Shown in pieces: positions 49,357 to 60,167 of a stretch of DNA of 64,000 nucleotides (position 1 is its first letter; every line of letters starts with the position of its first letter). A program made the position numbers and the translations under genes. A model generated the notes under the pieces. It saw only the letters and a list, made by a program, of their open reading frames with translations. It did no database searches and had not been told where the DNA came from. The stretch comes from Dyella terrae. GTDB lineage: Bacteria; Pseudomonadota; Gammaproteobacteria; Xanthomonadales; Rhodanobacteraceae. The stretch covers positions 62,001-126,000 of the forward strand of contig NZ_SIZZ01000003.1 of NCBI RefSeq assembly GCF_004322705.1. Direction: 5' to 3'.

Positions 49357-50931
49357 TCAGGTCGGCTCACTCCGGAGCAGCAGCGCATAGGCCGGATGCA
49401 TGCTTTCATCGCGGCAGGGATAACCCAGGCCCTCGACAAACCGTGCGAACAACGAGCGCTCATGCCGGGGCACCTGCAAGCCCACCAGGATGCGCCCATA
49501 GTCCGCGCCTTGGTTGCGGTAATGGAACAGGCTGATGTTCCAGTCCGGGTGCATCCGCGCAAGGAAGCGCGTCAGGGCTCCGGGCCGCTCGGGAAATTCG
49601 AAGCGATAGAGCAACTCGTCGTGTGCCAGCGCCGAGCGACCGCCGATCATGTGGCGAAGGTGCAGCTTCGCCAGCTCATCGTCCGTCAGGTCCAGCACGC
49701 CGAATGACTGCGCGCGGAACGCAGCGGCAAGCGCCTCGCGCTCTTCCCGGCTGCGGATTTGGATGCCGACAAAGATATGCGCCTGCGAGGCGTCGCTGAT
49801 CCGGTAGTTGAATTCCGTGATTGAGCGATCGCCGAGTGCCGCGCAGAAGCGTCGGAAGCTACCGCGTTCTTCGGGGATCGTGACGGCGAACACGGCTTCC
49901 CGCTGCTCGCCGACTTCGGCGCGCTCGGCGACGAAACGCAGGCGGTCGAAGTTGAGATTGGCGCCAGAGACCACGGCGGCATAGGTTTCGCCAGCTCCGT
50001 GGCGGCTCGCTGCATAAGCCTTGAGGCCGGCCACGGCGAGCGCACCGGATGGCTCAGGCACGCTGCGTGCATCCTGGAAAACATCGCGCATCGCCGCGCA
50101 GATCGCATCCGTATCCACGCGTATCACGGCATCCACATGGCGCTGGCATAGCGCATACGTCAGTGCGCCCACTTGCTTGACGGCGGTGCCGTCGGCGAAC
50201 AGGCCCACTTCATGCAGAACGACGCGGGCCTTGGTGTCGAGCGATTGCGCCATGGCGTCGGAATCGATGGCCTGCACCCCGATGATCTTCACCTCGGGAC
50301 GAATTGCCTTGACATACGTTGCCATGCCGGCGATCAGGCCACCCCCGCCGATGGGCACGAACAACGCATCAAGCCGGCCCGGATGCTGGCGCAGGATCTC
50401 CATGGCCACCGTGGCCTGGCCGGCGATGACGGCTTCGTCGTCGAACGGATGCACGAACGTCATGTCGCGCGCCTGGCAAAGTCGGTTCGCCTCGGCCTGG
50501 GCATCGCTGTAGGAATCGCCGGCCAGCACGACCTCCACCCATTCGCCGCCCAACTGCCTCACCGCGTCCACTTTGACCTGTGGCGCCGTGGCGGGCATGA
50601 CGATGACGGCATGCATGCCGAGCCGTGCCGCACCGAGCGCCACGCCCTGCGCATGATTGCCCGCCGACGCTGCAATGACCCCGCGCGCACGCTCCTGTGG
50701 CGATAGCCCGACCATCTTGTTGTATGCACCGCGCAGCTTGAAGGAATGCACGGGCTGCTGATCCTCACGCTTCAGCAGCACGGTCGCACCAAGGCGCTCA
50801 GAGAGTGCCGGGGCCACGTCAAGCGAGGTTTCGCGCGCGACGTCATACACGCGTGCCTCCAGGATGCGGCGCAGCCAGGCGTGGTCGTCGGCGAGCGCCG
50901 GGCTTGCCGTGGCGAGCGCCGCCGCGTTCAT
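49357..50931 (-). CDS. ilvA: Threonine dehydratase, biosynthetic (IlvA)
   Basis: The 524-residue PLP enzyme converts threonine to 2-oxobutanoate, the first committed step to isoleucine. PLP Lys is in [11 protein letters not shown], the phosphate-binding loop in IGGGGLIAG, and [10 protein letters not shown] contacts the substrate. Two C-terminal ACT-like regulatory domains (about 335-420 and 430-515: [30 protein letters not shown]) mark the isoleucine-inhibited biosynthetic type. The start overlaps the ilvM stop by 4 bp. It is the last gene of the leu-ilv operon; the BP74-like gene converges one base away, leaving no room for a terminator. Confidence 0.97.
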   Translation of the reverse strand: MNAAALATASPALADDHAWLRRILEARVYDVARETSLDVAPALSERLGATVLLKREDQQPVHSFKLRGAYNKMVGLSPQERARGVIAASAGNHAQGVALGAARLGMHAVIVMPATAPQVKVDAVRQLGGEWVEVVLAGDSYSDAQAEANRLCQARDMTFVHPFDDEAVIAGQATVAMEILRQHPGRLDALFVPIGGGGLIAGMATYVKAIRPEVKIIGVQAIDSDAMAQSLDTKARVVLHEVGLFADGTAVKQVGALTYALCQRHVDAVIRVDTDAICAAMRDVFQDARSVPEPSGALAVAGLKAYAASRHGAGETYAAVVSGANLNFDRLRFVAERAEVGEQREAVFAVTIPEERGSFRRFCAALGDRSITEFNYRISDASQAHIFVGIQIRSREEREALAAAFRAQSFGVLDLTDDELAKLHLRHMIGGRSALAHDELLYRFEFPERPGALTRFLARMHPDWNISLFHYRNQGADYGRILVGLQVPRHERSLFARFVEGLGYPCRDESMHPAYALLLRSEPT

Positions 50932-51176
50932 GCGGCGAGTTCTTCTGCCGGATGACTCACGTCGATGACGTCGACCAGCTTGCGCGTCTGCTTGATCAGC
51001 TGATCCACCGATTCGTCGGCACCGTGCATGACCAGCGTGAGCCGCGACACCGCCGGATCCTGCGTGACGGCGACATTCAGCGAGTCGATGTTGAAGCCGC
51101 GCGCGGAAAACAGGCCGGCGACGCGAACCAGTGCGCCCGCCTCGTTCTGCAGAAGGATGGAAAGCGTGTGCTTCAT
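50928..51176 (-). CDS. ilvM: Acetolactate synthase small (regulatory) subunit
   Basis: The 82-residue ACT-domain protein has [20 protein letters not shown] and [18 protein letters not shown], the pattern of acetolactate synthase regulatory subunits. Length is close to E. coli IlvM and half that of IlvN/IlvH. It pairs with the large subunit encoded 12 bases upstream and may carry feedback control by valine or by other end products. The stop overlaps the ilvA start. Confidence 0.92.
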   Translation of the reverse strand: MKHTLSILLQNEAGALVRVAGLFSARGFNIDSLNVAVTQDPAVSRLTLVMHGADESVDQLIKQTRKLVDVIDVSHPAEELAA

Positions 51177-51188
51177 GGCTGTCTCCGC

Positions 51189-53036
51189 TCAGAACATGTG
51201 GGTGGGTGAGTCGCCGGGTGCATCGGCTTCATGGCGGGCAGCAATGAAATCCCCGGTGATCATCTGTGCATAGGTCGCACCCGGGCCCACCATGGGGTAC
51301 ACGCCGGCATCCGGATCGATCATCACTTCAAGGAAGGCCGGGCCCGGATGGGCGAGGAAGTCAGCGACGGTATCGGCGAGCTCTTCCTTGCGCTCGAGCC
51401 GCCGCGCCCACTCGAAGCCATCCGCCTGCGCGGCCTTGATGAAATCCTTGCGGTGCAGGCTTTTGTCGGACGACGCAAAGCGGCCCCGGAAGAACAGCTT
51501 CTGCCACTGCCGCACCATGCCGTCGCCCATATTGTTGAGCACGACAATCTTCACCGGCAGGCCGTACGTGGTCACGGTTTCGAGCTCGCCGAGATTCATG
51601 CGGATGCTGGCGTCGCCATCAATATCGATGACCACGGCATCGCGGCGCGCGAACTGTGCACCTATGGCCGCCGGCAGGCCGAAACCCATCGTGCCCATCG
51701 AACCGGAACTCAGCCAGTGGCGCGGCTCGCGGAAGTCGAAGTACTGCGCCGCCCACATCTGGTGCTGGCCGACGCCCGTGCTGATGATGGCGTGGCCGCG
51801 CGTGTGGCGGTTGATGGCCTCGATCACGGCATAAGGCTGGATCAGGGCGCTGTCGCGGTCGTAATCCAGCGCGTGATCGCGCTTGAGGGTGGCGATGTGC
51901 GCATGCCACTCGTCGAAGCGACGGCTGACGCCATGGGCAACCGCCCAGACGGCCAGCCGATCGAGCGCATGGGCCAGGTCGCCGTTGTGATGCCAGTGGA
52001 CCGCCTTCACCTTGCCGATCTCGGCCGGATCGATGTCGATCTGCGCGATGAACTGCGCGTTTGGTGCAAACTTCAGTGGCACGCCCGCCACGCGATCGTC
52101 GAAGCGCGCGCCAAGCGCGAACAGGAAGTCGCAATCCTCCACGGCGTAGTTGGCATAGGCCGTCCCGTGCATGCCCAGCATGTGCAGGGCCAGCGGCTCG
52201 GTGGTGTCGTAAGCGCCCAAGCCCATGAGCGTGGTGGTGACCGGCATGCCCAGTTGCTCGATGAAGCGGCGGAGTTCGGCAGCCGCGCCGGAAGCGATGA
52301 CGCCACCGCCCGCGTAGATCAGCGGTCGTTTCGCGCGTGACAGCGCGTCAAAGAACGCGGTGCAGGCAGCATCATCCAGACGCGACTGTTCCAACGTTGC
52401 CAGTCGCGCCCGATAGCCGGGCATGGGCAGCGTGCCCTCGCCGCGAAAGGCGAGAGGCGTGTTCTGTACGTCCTTGGGAATATCCACGACGACCGGTCCC
52501 GGTCGCCCGCTGCGCGCGATCTCGAACGCGGTGCGAATCGTGTCCTCCAGCTTGCTGGCATCGGTCACGAGGAACACGTGCTTGGCGCAGGCGCTCATGA
52601 TGTTGCTGATCGGCGCCTCTTGAAACGCATCGCTGCCGATGGCCGACGTCGGCACCTGGCCGCAGATGACCACCATGGGAATGGAGTCGGACATCGAGTC
52701 GCGCACCGGCGTCACCATGTTGGTCGCGCCCGGGCCCGACGTGACGATGGCCACGCCAACCTTGCCGGATGCGCGCGCATAACCGGCGGCCATGAAGCCC
52801 GCGCCCTGTTCATTCGCCGGCACGATCAAGGGCATCGGCTCGCCACCAAGCGGGCTCAGGTGCGTGGCGTTGTAGCGGAATACCGCGTCGTACACGGGCA
52901 GGATGGCGCCACCCGAATAACCGAAGAGCACGTCGACGCCTTCGTCGGCGAGCACCTGCACCACCACTTCCGCACCGGACATCGGCTGCGCGTTGAGCGG
53001 GTGGGCGGTGATGCGTTCTGCGTGCAAGGCGGTCAT
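51189..53036 (-). CDS. ilvG: Acetolactate synthase large (catalytic) subunit
   Basis: The 615-residue TPP/FAD enzyme makes 2-acetolactate (valine/leucine) and 2-aceto-2-hydroxybutyrate (isoleucine). GAEVVVQVLADEGVDVLFGY starts the Pyr domain with catalytic Glu in NEQGAGFMAAG. The TPP site is DIDGDASIRMN followed by VVLNNMGDG, and SSGSMGTMGFGLPAAIGA precedes it. ATG 53036 was chosen over a further in-frame ATG upstream at 53099, which would add a non-conserved Ser/His-rich tail. The gene follows ilvC after a 94-base gap with a strong hairpin, the second longest gap in the operon. Confidence 0.96.
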   Translation of the reverse strand: MTALHAERITAHPLNAQPMSGAEVVVQVLADEGVDVLFGYSGGAILPVYDAVFRYNATHLSPLGGEPMPLIVPANEQGAGFMAAGYARASGKVGVAIVTSGPGATNMVTPVRDSMSDSIPMVVICGQVPTSAIGSDAFQEAPISNIMSACAKHVFLVTDASKLEDTIRTAFEIARSGRPGPVVVDIPKDVQNTPLAFRGEGTLPMPGYRARLATLEQSRLDDAACTAFFDALSRAKRPLIYAGGGVIASGAAAELRRFIEQLGMPVTTTLMGLGAYDTTEPLALHMLGMHGTAYANYAVEDCDFLFALGARFDDRVAGVPLKFAPNAQFIAQIDIDPAEIGKVKAVHWHHNGDLAHALDRLAVWAVAHGVSRRFDEWHAHIATLKRDHALDYDRDSALIQPYAVIEAINRHTRGHAIISTGVGQHQMWAAQYFDFREPRHWLSSGSMGTMGFGLPAAIGAQFARRDAVVIDIDGDASIRMNLGELETVTTYGLPVKIVVLNNMGDGMVRQWQKLFFRGRFASSDKSLHRKDFIKAAQADGFEWARRLERKEELADTVADFLAHPGPAFLEVMIDPDAGVYPMVGPGATYAQMITGDFIAARHEADAPGDSPTHMF

Positions 53037-53081
53037 GTGCTGAGTGTTTCCCTGGTTGGCATGAGTGGTTCTGGCGTGGCA

Positions 53082-53118
53082 CGAAGCGGGAGACAGCATG
53101 GCCGTGGCTCCCGCTTCG
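53082..53118 (-). other. Strong hairpin in the ilvC-ilvG gap
   Basis: CGAAGCGGGAG and CTCCCGCTTCG form a perfect 11-bp stem with a 15-base loop, between the ilvC stop and the ilvG start. No T-run follows on the transcribed strand. It may be an mRNA processing or stability element that sets different levels for the two parts of the operon. Confidence 0.65.
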
Positions 53119-53130
53119 ACCGGTACGGCG

Positions 53131-54150
53131 TCAGCCCACCTTCTTCAATGGCTCGGCGGCGGCTTTCGGTGCGTTAGCCTGCAACCAGGGCATCCGCGCA
53201 CGGAGCTTCGCGCCCACCTGTTCGATCGGATGATCGAGGTCGGCCTGCTTCAGGCGCTTGTAGTTGGGCAAGCCCGCCTGGTACTCGGCGATCCAGTTGC
53301 GGGCGAAGGTGCCGTCCTGGATATCGGTGAGCACGCCCTTCATGCGCTCCTTGGTGGCGGCGTCCACGACGCGCGGGCCGCTGACATAGTCGCCGTACTG
53401 CGCCGTCTCGGAGACAAACTCCAGCATGCGCGCGATGCCGCCTTCGTAGAACAGGTCCACGATGAGCTTCAGCTCGTGCAGCACTTCGTAGTACGCGATC
53501 TCCGGCTGGTAACCGGCTTCCACCAGGGTCTCGAAACCGGCCTGCACCAGCGCGCTGGCGCCGCCGCAGAGCACGGCCTGTTCGCCGAACAAATCCGTTT
53601 CGGTCTCTTCCTTGAAATCGGTCTTGATCAGCAGCGCGCGACCGCCGCCAATGCCGTCGGCATACGCCTTGGCCTTGGCTTCCGCCTCACCGCTGACGTC
53701 CTGGTGCACAGCCCAGATGCACGGCACACCACGACCGATCTCATATTCGCGACGCACGAGAGCGCCCGGGCCCTTGGGCGCCACGAGGATCACGTCGATG
53801 TCGGCGCGCGGTGCGATCTGGCCGAAGTGCACATTGAACCCGTGGGCGAACAACAGCGCGGCACCCGGCTTGATGTTCGGCTCGATCGACTCGCGATACA
53901 GCGACGGCTGCACCATGTCCGGGGTGAGCACGGCGACGAGATCGGCGCCGCGCACGGCGTCGCCCGGCTCGGCCACGTTGAAGCCTTCGGCCTTGGCGCG
54001 CTCCCAGGAGGGGCCGCCCTTGCGCAAGCCAACGATGACGTCCAGGCCGGAGTCGCGCAGGTTCAGCGCATGTGCGCGGCCCTGGCTGCCGTAACCAAGC
54101 ACGGCAATGCGGGCATCGGCCAGCGTCGGGTGGGAGGTGTTGCTGCTCAT
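53131..54150 (-). CDS. ilvC: Ketol-acid reductoisomerase (class I)
   Basis: The 339-residue enzyme isomerises and reduces acetohydroxy acids with magnesium and NADPH. The nucleotide motif [13 protein letters not shown] and loop [12 protein letters not shown] (with a Ser for the 2'-phosphate) suit NADPH. The catalytic His is in [14 protein letters not shown]-adjacent HGFN, and the acidic metal ligands are in [13 protein letters not shown] and [18 protein letters not shown]. Short (class I) length fits. The stop-start relation with ilvD is a 4-bp overlap. Confidence 0.97.
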   Translation of the reverse strand: MSSNTSHPTLADARIAVLGYGSQGRAHALNLRDSGLDVIVGLRKGGPSWERAKAEGFNVAEPGDAVRGADLVAVLTPDMVQPSLYRESIEPNIKPGAALLFAHGFNVHFGQIAPRADIDVILVAPKGPGALVRREYEIGRGVPCIWAVHQDVSGEAEAKAKAYADGIGGGRALLIKTDFKEETETDLFGEQAVLCGGASALVQAGFETLVEAGYQPEIAYYEVLHELKLIVDLFYEGGIARMLEFVSETAQYGDYVSGPRVVDAATKERMKGVLTDIQDGTFARNWIAEYQAGLPNYKRLKQADLDHPIEQVGAKLRARMPWLQANAPKAAAEPLKKVG

Positions 54151-55853
54151 GCGGTGACTCCTTCGTTATCGGTGACGTGTTGGCGTTGGGAGGTGCTGAC
54201 GTGGGTATCGGGATGCGTGGTGGCGCCGTCGGAAGCGGAGCCCACAAGTCGTGCGTATTTGGCGAGCGCGCCGCGCGTGACCTTCGGCGCCGGTGGTGAC
54301 CAGTGGCGGCGGCGATCGACGAGGTCGGCGTCGGTATCGATCTCGCGCGTGCCCGCGTCGATGCGGATGCGATCGCCATCGCGCAGCAGGGCAATCGGCC
54401 CGCCGCGTGCGGCTTCCGGCGAGATATGACCGACCATGAAACCGTGCGTGGCGCCGGAGAAGCGGCCGTCGGTGATCAGGGCAACGTCGTCGCCGAGACC
54501 GCGACCGATCAATGCCGCCGTGACGCCGAGCATCTCGCGCATGCCGGGGCCGCCGGCCGGGCCTTCGTTGCGGATGACCAGTACGTCGCCCTTGCGGATG
54601 CTGCCGCCCTGCACGGCGGCAAAGGCCTGTTCTTCACTTTCGAAGACGCGTGCCGTGCCTTCGAAGTGGCTGGTGCCCTTGCCGGCGAGCTTGAGAATGC
54701 AGCCTTCCGGGGCGAGGTTGCCGTAGAGGATGGAGTAGCCGCCACGCGGCTTGATCGGTTGCGCGACCGGCAGAATGACGTTCTGTTGTTCGGCGCGCGG
54801 TGCCGCTTCAGCTTCTTCGAACAGGCTTCGACCCGTGACGGTCGGTGCATCGTCCAGCATCCCGGCGGCGATCAGTTCCTGTGCGACGCGCGCACTACCA
54901 CCTGCGCCGAACATCTCGACGGCGGTATAGCGGCCGCCAGGCAAGAGATCCGCAATCACCGGCGTGTGCTTCGAGGCGGGTTCGAAATCCTCCAGCGTCC
55001 AGGATGCGCCGGCTTCGCGTGCGATGGCGAGCAGGTGAAGTACGGCATTGGTGGATCCGGCCGTGGCGGCCACCATGCGCGCCGCATTGCGCAGCGACGT
55101 GCGATTGATCAGCGCGCGCGGCGAGCGTTGCTGCGCCAGGCATTCCATCACCAGCTCGCCGCAACGACGCGCGGCAGCTGCCTTTGCCGGATGCGTGGCG
55201 GGAATGTCGTTGAAGCCCATAGGGGACAGGCCCAGCGTCGTCAGCACCATCGCCATGGTATTGGCGGTGAACTGGCCGCCGCAGGCACCGGCACCGGGGC
55301 ACGCATCGCGCTCGACCGAAGCGAGTTCGGCGTCGTCGATCTTGCCGGCGCCATGCGCGCCGACGGCTTCGAACACCTGCTGCAAGGTGATTGGATGATT
55401 GTCGTGCGTCCCGTGCGCAATGGTGCCGCCGTAAAGCGCCACCGCCGGGATATCGAGGCGCGCCATGGCCATCGCGGCGGCGGGGATGGTCTTGTCGCAG
55501 CCGCACAGCACCACCATCGCATCGAGGCAGTGGCCGTCGACGGCCAGCTCGATCGAATCGGTGATCACCTCGCGACTGATCAGCGAGGCGCGCATGCCCG
55601 GTGTGCCCATGGCGATGCCGTCCGTCACCGCGATGGTGTTGAACTCGATCGGCGTACCACCGGCAGCACGAATGCCCGCCGACACATGTTCGGCCAGTTC
55701 GCGCAGGTTGAGGTTGCACGGGCTGACGTTCGACCAGGTATGCACCACCGCCACCAGCGGCTTGGCGATGTCCGCGTCGTCCAGGCCAGTGGCGCGCATC
55801 ATGGCGCGTGCAGGTGCGCGGTCCGGGCCGCTCTTGATCAGGTCACTGCGCAT
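54147..55853 (-). CDS. ilvD: Dihydroxy-acid dehydratase
   Basis: The 568-residue iron-sulphur enzyme removes water from dihydroxy acids in the valine and isoleucine branches. The cluster Cys residues are in [23 protein letters not shown] and [16 protein letters not shown], with [17 protein letters not shown] near the C-terminus. A His/Thr-rich tail of about 25 residues after [14 protein letters not shown] goes beyond the usual end and overlaps the ilvC start. It follows leuB after the longest gap in the operon (184 bases), which also contains a hairpin. Confidence 0.97.
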   Translation of the reverse strand: MRSDLIKSGPDRAPARAMMRATGLDDADIAKPLVAVVHTWSNVSPCNLNLRELAEHVSAGIRAAGGTPIEFNTIAVTDGIAMGTPGMRASLISREVITDSIELAVDGHCLDAMVVLCGCDKTIPAAAMAMARLDIPAVALYGGTIAHGTHDNHPITLQQVFEAVGAHGAGKIDDAELASVERDACPGAGACGGQFTANTMAMVLTTLGLSPMGFNDIPATHPAKAAAARRCGELVMECLAQQRSPRALINRTSLRNAARMVAATAGSTNAVLHLLAIAREAGASWTLEDFEPASKHTPVIADLLPGGRYTAVEMFGAGGSARVAQELIAAGMLDDAPTVTGRSLFEEAEAAPRAEQQNVILPVAQPIKPRGGYSILYGNLAPEGCILKLAGKGTSHFEGTARVFESEEQAFAAVQGGSIRKGDVLVIRNEGPAGGPGMREMLGVTAALIGRGLGDDVALITDGRFSGATHGFMVGHISPEAARGGPIALLRDGDRIRIDAGTREIDTDADLVDRRRHWSPPAPKVTRGALAKYARLVGSASDGATTHPDTHVSTSQRQHVTDNEGVTA

Positions 55854-55994
55854 GAAGATTCCAGGACATGGGTGATGGAAAGGTTGCCCTCCGCGCGTGC
55901 GCGCGCTGCGGTGACAGGGCTGGGGAGAGCGATGGACACCCGGGGTGTGGTGTTCGCCCTCGCAGCAGCACGCACGCGGGGAGAGGCAAGGGGT

Positions 55995-56016
55995 GCGAAG
56001 GCGCTATCGCCTTCGC
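55995..56016 (-). other. Hairpin in the leuB-ilvD gap
   Basis: GCGAAGGCG-CTAT-CGCCTTCGC is a perfect 9-bp stem with a tetraloop, starting 22 bases after the leuB stop. No T-run follows on the minus strand. It divides the leu half from the ilv half of the operon and could be a processing or partial stop signal. Confidence 0.6.
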
Positions 56017-56037
56017 GTGAGTTCGGGCGGGCGCGGC

Positions 56038-57135
56038 TCAGCCGCACGCGCGCGCGCCGCAGAAGAAGGCTTCGGCGTTGGCAACGTGTTCGTCGAGTGC
56101 GGCGATCACGGCGTGGCGAATGTCGGTGGTACCCGCGTGGCCGCCGATGTCACGCGTGTGCGGGCCGTGCTCCAGCACCTGTGCCACGGCGGCTTCGACG
56201 TGGGCCGCTTCGTCTTCCAGGCCCAGCGAGTGACGCAGCAGCATCGCGGCGGAAAGGATGGCGCCGGTGGGGTTAGCCACGCCCTTGCCGGCAATGTCCG
56301 GGGCGGAGCCGTGGATGGGCTCGTAGAGGCCCCGCGAGCCTTCGCCAAGCGAGGCCGACGGCAGCAGGCCCAGCGAGCCGGCGATGGCGGCGGCTTCGTC
56401 TGTGAGAATGTCGCCGAAGAGGTTCTCGGTGACCACGACGTCGTAGTAGCCCGGCTGGGTCAGCAACAGCATGGCCATGGAATCGACCAGCTGGTGCTCC
56501 AGCTTCACGTCCGGGTATTCGGCGGCGATGCGCTGCACCGTGCTGCGCCACAGGCGCGAGGTTTCCAGCACGTTGGCCTTGTCGACCGAGGTGACATGGC
56601 GGCGACGTTCGCGCGCCAGCTCAAAGGCGCGGCGCGTGACACGCTCGACTTCGGCGACGGTGTATTTGCATTCGTCGGTCGCGGTATCGGGCGTACGCGT
56701 TTTCGCGCCGAAATAGGCGCCACCGGTCAGTTCACGCACAAACAGCACGTCGACGTGGCGCAGCTTGTCTTCCTTGAGCGGCGACAGCGCGGCCAGTGCC
56801 GGATGCACGTTGAGCGGGCGCAGATTGGCGTAGACGCCCAGCGCGGCGCGCAGCGCCAGCAGACCCTGTTCCGGGCGCACCGGGGCCTGCGGATCGGACC
56901 ACTTCGGTCCGCCGACAGCGCCCAGCAGCACCGCATCGGCTTGCTGGCACGCCTTGAGCGACGCGTCGGGCAACGGCGAACCCGTGGCATCGATGGCGCA
57001 GCCGCCGATCAGGTGTTCCTCGAACGCAAACTCATGATCGAAGTGCGCGGCAACAGCCTGCAGAACAGCAACGGCAGCGGCGGTGACTTCCGGACCGACG
57101 CCATCGCCGGGCAGGGTGACGATACGGGCTTTCAT
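56038..57135 (-). CDS. leuB: 3-isopropylmalate dehydrogenase
   Basis: The 365-residue NAD-dependent decarboxylating dehydrogenase of leucine synthesis shows [33 protein letters not shown], the substrate Arg/Tyr region [13 protein letters not shown], and [20 protein letters not shown] with the metal-binding Asp residues. [17 protein letters not shown] is the conserved signature. The start overlaps the leuD stop by 4 bp. Confidence 0.98.
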   Translation of the reverse strand: MKARIVTLPGDGVGPEVTAAAVAVLQAVAAHFDHEFAFEEHLIGGCAIDATGSPLPDASLKACQQADAVLLGAVGGPKWSDPQAPVRPEQGLLALRAALGVYANLRPLNVHPALAALSPLKEDKLRHVDVLFVRELTGGAYFGAKTRTPDTATDECKYTVAEVERVTRRAFELARERRRHVTSVDKANVLETSRLWRSTVQRIAAEYPDVKLEHQLVDSMAMLLLTQPGYYDVVVTENLFGDILTDEAAAIAGSLGLLPSASLGEGSRGLYEPIHGSAPDIAGKGVANPTGAILSAAMLLRHSLGLEDEAAHVEAAVAQVLEHGPHTRDIGGHAGTTDIRHAVIAALDEHVANAEAFFCGARACG

Positions 57136-57716
57136 GCGGCTTGCTCCTGGTGCGATTCATAGCGGGAGATGGCGTCGGCGTGTTGCAGCAGATAGCCGAG
57201 CTGATCGACGCCGTTGAGCAGGCAATGGCGCGCGAAGGGTTCGAGCTGGAAGGCAATGCGGCCGCCGTCGGGCAGGGCGATGTACTGGCCTTGCACGTCG
57301 ATGGTCAGCTCGATGCCGGGATGGCCCAGCAGCCAGCGGTGTTCGGCGTCGGAGATGACGATGGCGAGCAGGCCGTTCTTCAGCGCGTTGTTGCGAAAGA
57401 TGTCCGCGATCTCGCTGCACAACACCGCTTGGATGCCGTCGTCGAGTAGCGCCCATGGGGCGTGTTCGCGCGAGGATCCGCAGCCGAAGTTGCGGCCGGC
57501 GACAAGGATCGAGCAACCCCTGGCTTGCGGCTGGTTCAGCGGAAAGGCCGGGTTGTCACTGCCGTCCGGCAGATAGCGCCAGTCGTTGAAGCAGCGCTTG
57601 CCGAGGCCTGCGCGTTGGGTGGTGGTGAGGAAGCGCGCCGGGATGATGCGATCGGTGTCGATGTTTTCGTCGGCGAGGACGGCCGTGCGTGAGTGGAGGC
57701 GGGTAACGGGGCGCAT
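57132..57716 (-). CDS. leuD: 3-isopropylmalate dehydratase small subunit
   Basis: The 194-residue subunit of the isomerase has [27 protein letters not shown], the swivel-domain signature [15 protein letters not shown] and [11 protein letters not shown]. The start at 57716 has GGAG about nine bases ahead and gives the normal N-terminus; an upstream extension to 57809 would overlap the leuC end and is unlikely. It follows leuC by 52 bases and overlaps leuB by 4 bp. Confidence 0.96.
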   Translation of the reverse strand: MRPVTRLHSRTAVLADENIDTDRIIPARFLTTTQRAGLGKRCFNDWRYLPDGSDNPAFPLNQPQARGCSILVAGRNFGCGSSREHAPWALLDDGIQAVLCSEIADIFRNNALKNGLLAIVISDAEHRWLLGHPGIELTIDVQGQYIALPDGGRIAFQLEPFARHCLLNGVDQLGYLLQHADAISRYESHQEQAA

Positions 57717-57768
57717 CAGAAGGTCTCCGAAGAACAACAGCAGGACGGCAGGAATGAAGTGCGCGCGT

Positions 57769-59181
57769 TCATGCCGCCACCTCCGCCAGGTATTCGCGCG
57801 GATCGGCAATCCGCCCGGCGATCGCGGACGCGGCCGCCGTCGCGGGACTGGCCAGCACCGTGCGCGCGCCCTTGCCCTGGCGACCTTCGAAATTGCGGTT
57901 GGAGGTACTCACCACCAGCTGGCCCGGCTGCGCCAGGTCGCCGTTCATGGCAATGCACATCGAGCAACCCGGCACGCGCCATTCGGCGCCAGCGTCGGCA
58001 AACACGTGATGCAGGCCTTCGTGCTCCGCCTCGCGACGCACGGCTTCGGAGCCCGGCACCACCAGCATGCGCACGCCCTGCGCCACGCGACGGCCACGCA
58101 GGATGTGGGCTGCTTCGCGCAGGTCGGAAAGGCGCGAGTTGGTGCAGCTGCCGACGAAAACCACGTCGACCGGCGTGCCCTGCATGGCCTTGCCCGGCTG
58201 CGCCTGCATATAGGCCAGCGCGCGTGCATCGAGCGCGGACTGTGCGGCGGGGACCGGCGCGTCGATGGCGATGGCCATGCCCGGGTGGGTTCCGTAGGTG
58301 ACCGTCGGGCGGATCCTGCTGGCGTCGATGTGCACTTCGCGATCGAAGCTGGCACCGGCATCCGTATGCAGCGTGCGCCACCGGGTGACGGCGGCATCCC
58401 ACGCTGCACCCTTCGGCGCGCGGTCACGTCCCTTGAGCCAGTCGAAGGTGACATGGTCGGGCGCGATCAGGCCGGCGCGCGCGCCGGCTTCGATCGACAT
58501 GTTGCACACCGTCATGCGTTCTTCCATCGACAAGGCTTCGACGGCTGCGCCACGATATTCGATGACGTAACCGGTGCCGCCGTCGACGCCGATGCTGCCG
58601 ATGATGTGCAGGATCAGGTCTTTCGCTCCCACGCCCGCCGGCAGCTGCCCGTCGACATGGATCGCCAGGGTTTTCGGCTTGCGTTGCAGCAGGCACTGCG
58701 TCGCCATTACGTGGCCGACTTCCGTCGTGCCGATGCCGAAGGCCAGCGCGCCGAAAGCGCCGTGAGTGGAAGTGTGGCTGTCGCCACAGACGATGGTCAT
58801 GCCCGGTTGCGTGGCGCCCAGTTCCGGGCCGATCACATGCACGATGCCGCGATCGCTGCTGTCCCAGCCATGCAGTTCCACGCCGAACTCACGGCAGTTG
58901 GTTTCCAGCTGCGCGACCTGGGCTTTCGCCTCGTCATTGGCGTAAGGGCGTTCGCCCTGCGCATTGGCCGGCAAGGTCGGCGTCGAATGATCGAGCGTGG
59001 CGAGCATGCGATCGGGGCGGCGCAGCTTCAGGCCACGATCGCGCAACTCGCTGAAAGCTTGCGGCGAGGTGACCTCGTGGACGAGGTGCAGGTCGATGTA
59101 GAGGACGGCTGGCGTGTCGTCGGTTTCGGCGGCGACGACGTGGGCGTCCCAGATCTTTTCGAACAGCGTGCGGGGGGTCAT
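57769..59181 (-). CDS. leuC: 3-isopropylmalate dehydratase large subunit
   Basis: The 470-residue aconitase-family subunit carries the 4Fe-4S cluster. Cys ligands are in [12 protein letters not shown] and [27 protein letters not shown] and [22 protein letters not shown] are family marks. With LeuD it converts 2-isopropylmalate to 3-isopropylmalate. The start overlaps the ilvE stop by 4 bp, so the leuA-ilvE-leuC junctions are all coupled. Confidence 0.97.
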   Translation of the reverse strand: MTPRTLFEKIWDAHVVAAETDDTPAVLYIDLHLVHEVTSPQAFSELRDRGLKLRRPDRMLATLDHSTPTLPANAQGERPYANDEAKAQVAQLETNCREFGVELHGWDSSDRGIVHVIGPELGATQPGMTIVCGDSHTSTHGAFGALAFGIGTTEVGHVMATQCLLQRKPKTLAIHVDGQLPAGVGAKDLILHIIGSIGVDGGTGYVIEYRGAAVEALSMEERMTVCNMSIEAGARAGLIAPDHVTFDWLKGRDRAPKGAAWDAAVTRWRTLHTDAGASFDREVHIDASRIRPTVTYGTHPGMAIAIDAPVPAAQSALDARALAYMQAQPGKAMQGTPVDVVFVGSCTNSRLSDLREAAHILRGRRVAQGVRMLVVPGSEAVRREAEHEGLHHVFADAGAEWRVPGCSMCIAMNGDLAQPGQLVVSTSNRNFEGRQGKGARTVLASPATAAASAIAGRIADPREYLAEVAA

Positions 59182-60167
59182 GCGGTGGCTCCGATCGAAG
59201 CGGTTTGTGCGATGGCGCGGCCGTGGAAGGTCGAGGCGCCCTGGTTCTCACCCGCGTCGATGGCGCTGAGCCAGCCCCAGCGATCGTCGGTGCGTCCGTC
59301 GAACAAGCCAAAGAAGGCGTCCTGCAGGGCGCGCGTGACCGGACCGGGCTTGCCGCCGCCGACGGCCTTGCGATCGACCGAGCGCACCGGCGTGATCTCT
59401 GCGGCGGTGCCGGTCATGAAAACTTCGTCAGCGGTATAGAGCGCTTCGCGCGGCAGATCGCGTTCCTCGACCTTGATGCCGAGATCGTCTGCCAGCGTCA
59501 TCACGGTGTCGCGGGTGATGCCGGCAAGGATGCCCGCGCTGGTGGGCGGTGTTAGCAACTTGCCTTGCTTGACGATGAAGACATTCTCACCAGCACCTTC
59601 GCTCAGCAGTCCGTTATGGCCGAGCGCGATGCCTTCGGCGTAACCGCCGCGACGCGCTTCGAGGCCGATCAGCTGGCTGCTGAGATAATTGCCGCCCGCT
59701 TTGGCCCAGCTCGGCACGGTGTTCGGTGCGGGGCGTTGCCACGACGACACGCAGACGTCGGCGCCGTGCTCGCGTGCGTCGCCGTGATAGGCGCCCCACT
59801 CCAGCGCCATGATCGCGACGTCCACCGGATCGCCCGCCTTGGGCAGCACGCCCAGGCCGCCGGCGCCGCGGAACACGATGGGGCGCACATAGGCCGAGCC
59901 CATGCGATTGGCACGGATCACGTCGAGGCAGGCGGCGTTGATCTCATCTTCGGTGTAGCCGATGTCGATTTCGTACACGCGCGCGGATTCGAACAGGCGG
60001 CGCGTGTGGTCGGCGAGGCGAAAATAGGCGGGGCCTTGCGGCGTCGCGTACACGCGCTCGCCTTCGAAGACCGAGGAACCGTAATGCAGCGCATGCGTGC
60101 TGACGTGGACGGTGGCTTCGGTCCAGGGTTTGATGTGGCCGTTGTGCCACAGGAAGGGCGTAGTCAT
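59178..60167 (-). CDS. ilvE: Branched-chain aminotransferase
   Basis: The 329-residue fold-IV PLP enzyme makes the final transamination to leucine, valine and isoleucine. [20 protein letters not shown], the PLP Lys in [14 protein letters not shown], and the phosphate-binding [12 protein letters not shown] and [13 protein letters not shown] are present. It sits between leuA and leuC with 4-bp overlaps on both sides. Length is slightly above E. coli IlvE (309). Confidence 0.96.
   Translation of the reverse strand: MTTPFLWHNGHIKPWTEATVHVSTHALHYGSSVFEGERVYATPQGPAYFRLADHTRRLFESARVYEIDIGYTEDEINAACLDVIRANRMGSAYVRPIVFRGAGGLGVLPKAGDPVDVAIMALEWGAYHGDAREHGADVCVSSWQRPAPNTVPSWAKAGGNYLSSQLIGLEARRGGYAEGIALGHNGLLSEGAGENVFIVKQGKLLTPPTSAGILAGITRDTVMTLADDLGIKVEERDLPREALYTADEVFMTGTAAEITPVRSVDRKAVGGGKPGPVTRALQDAFFGLFDGRTDDRWGWLSAIDAGENQGASTFHGRAIAQTASIGATA

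Noticed and set aside
52578-54429. Long plus-strand frames opposite ilvG and ilvC
   Set aside because: Antisense shadows of conserved operon genes with no domain.
54303-56276. 657-codon plus-strand frame opposite ilvD and leuB
   Set aside because: Antisense of two well-conserved enzyme genes; composition is that of a shadow frame.
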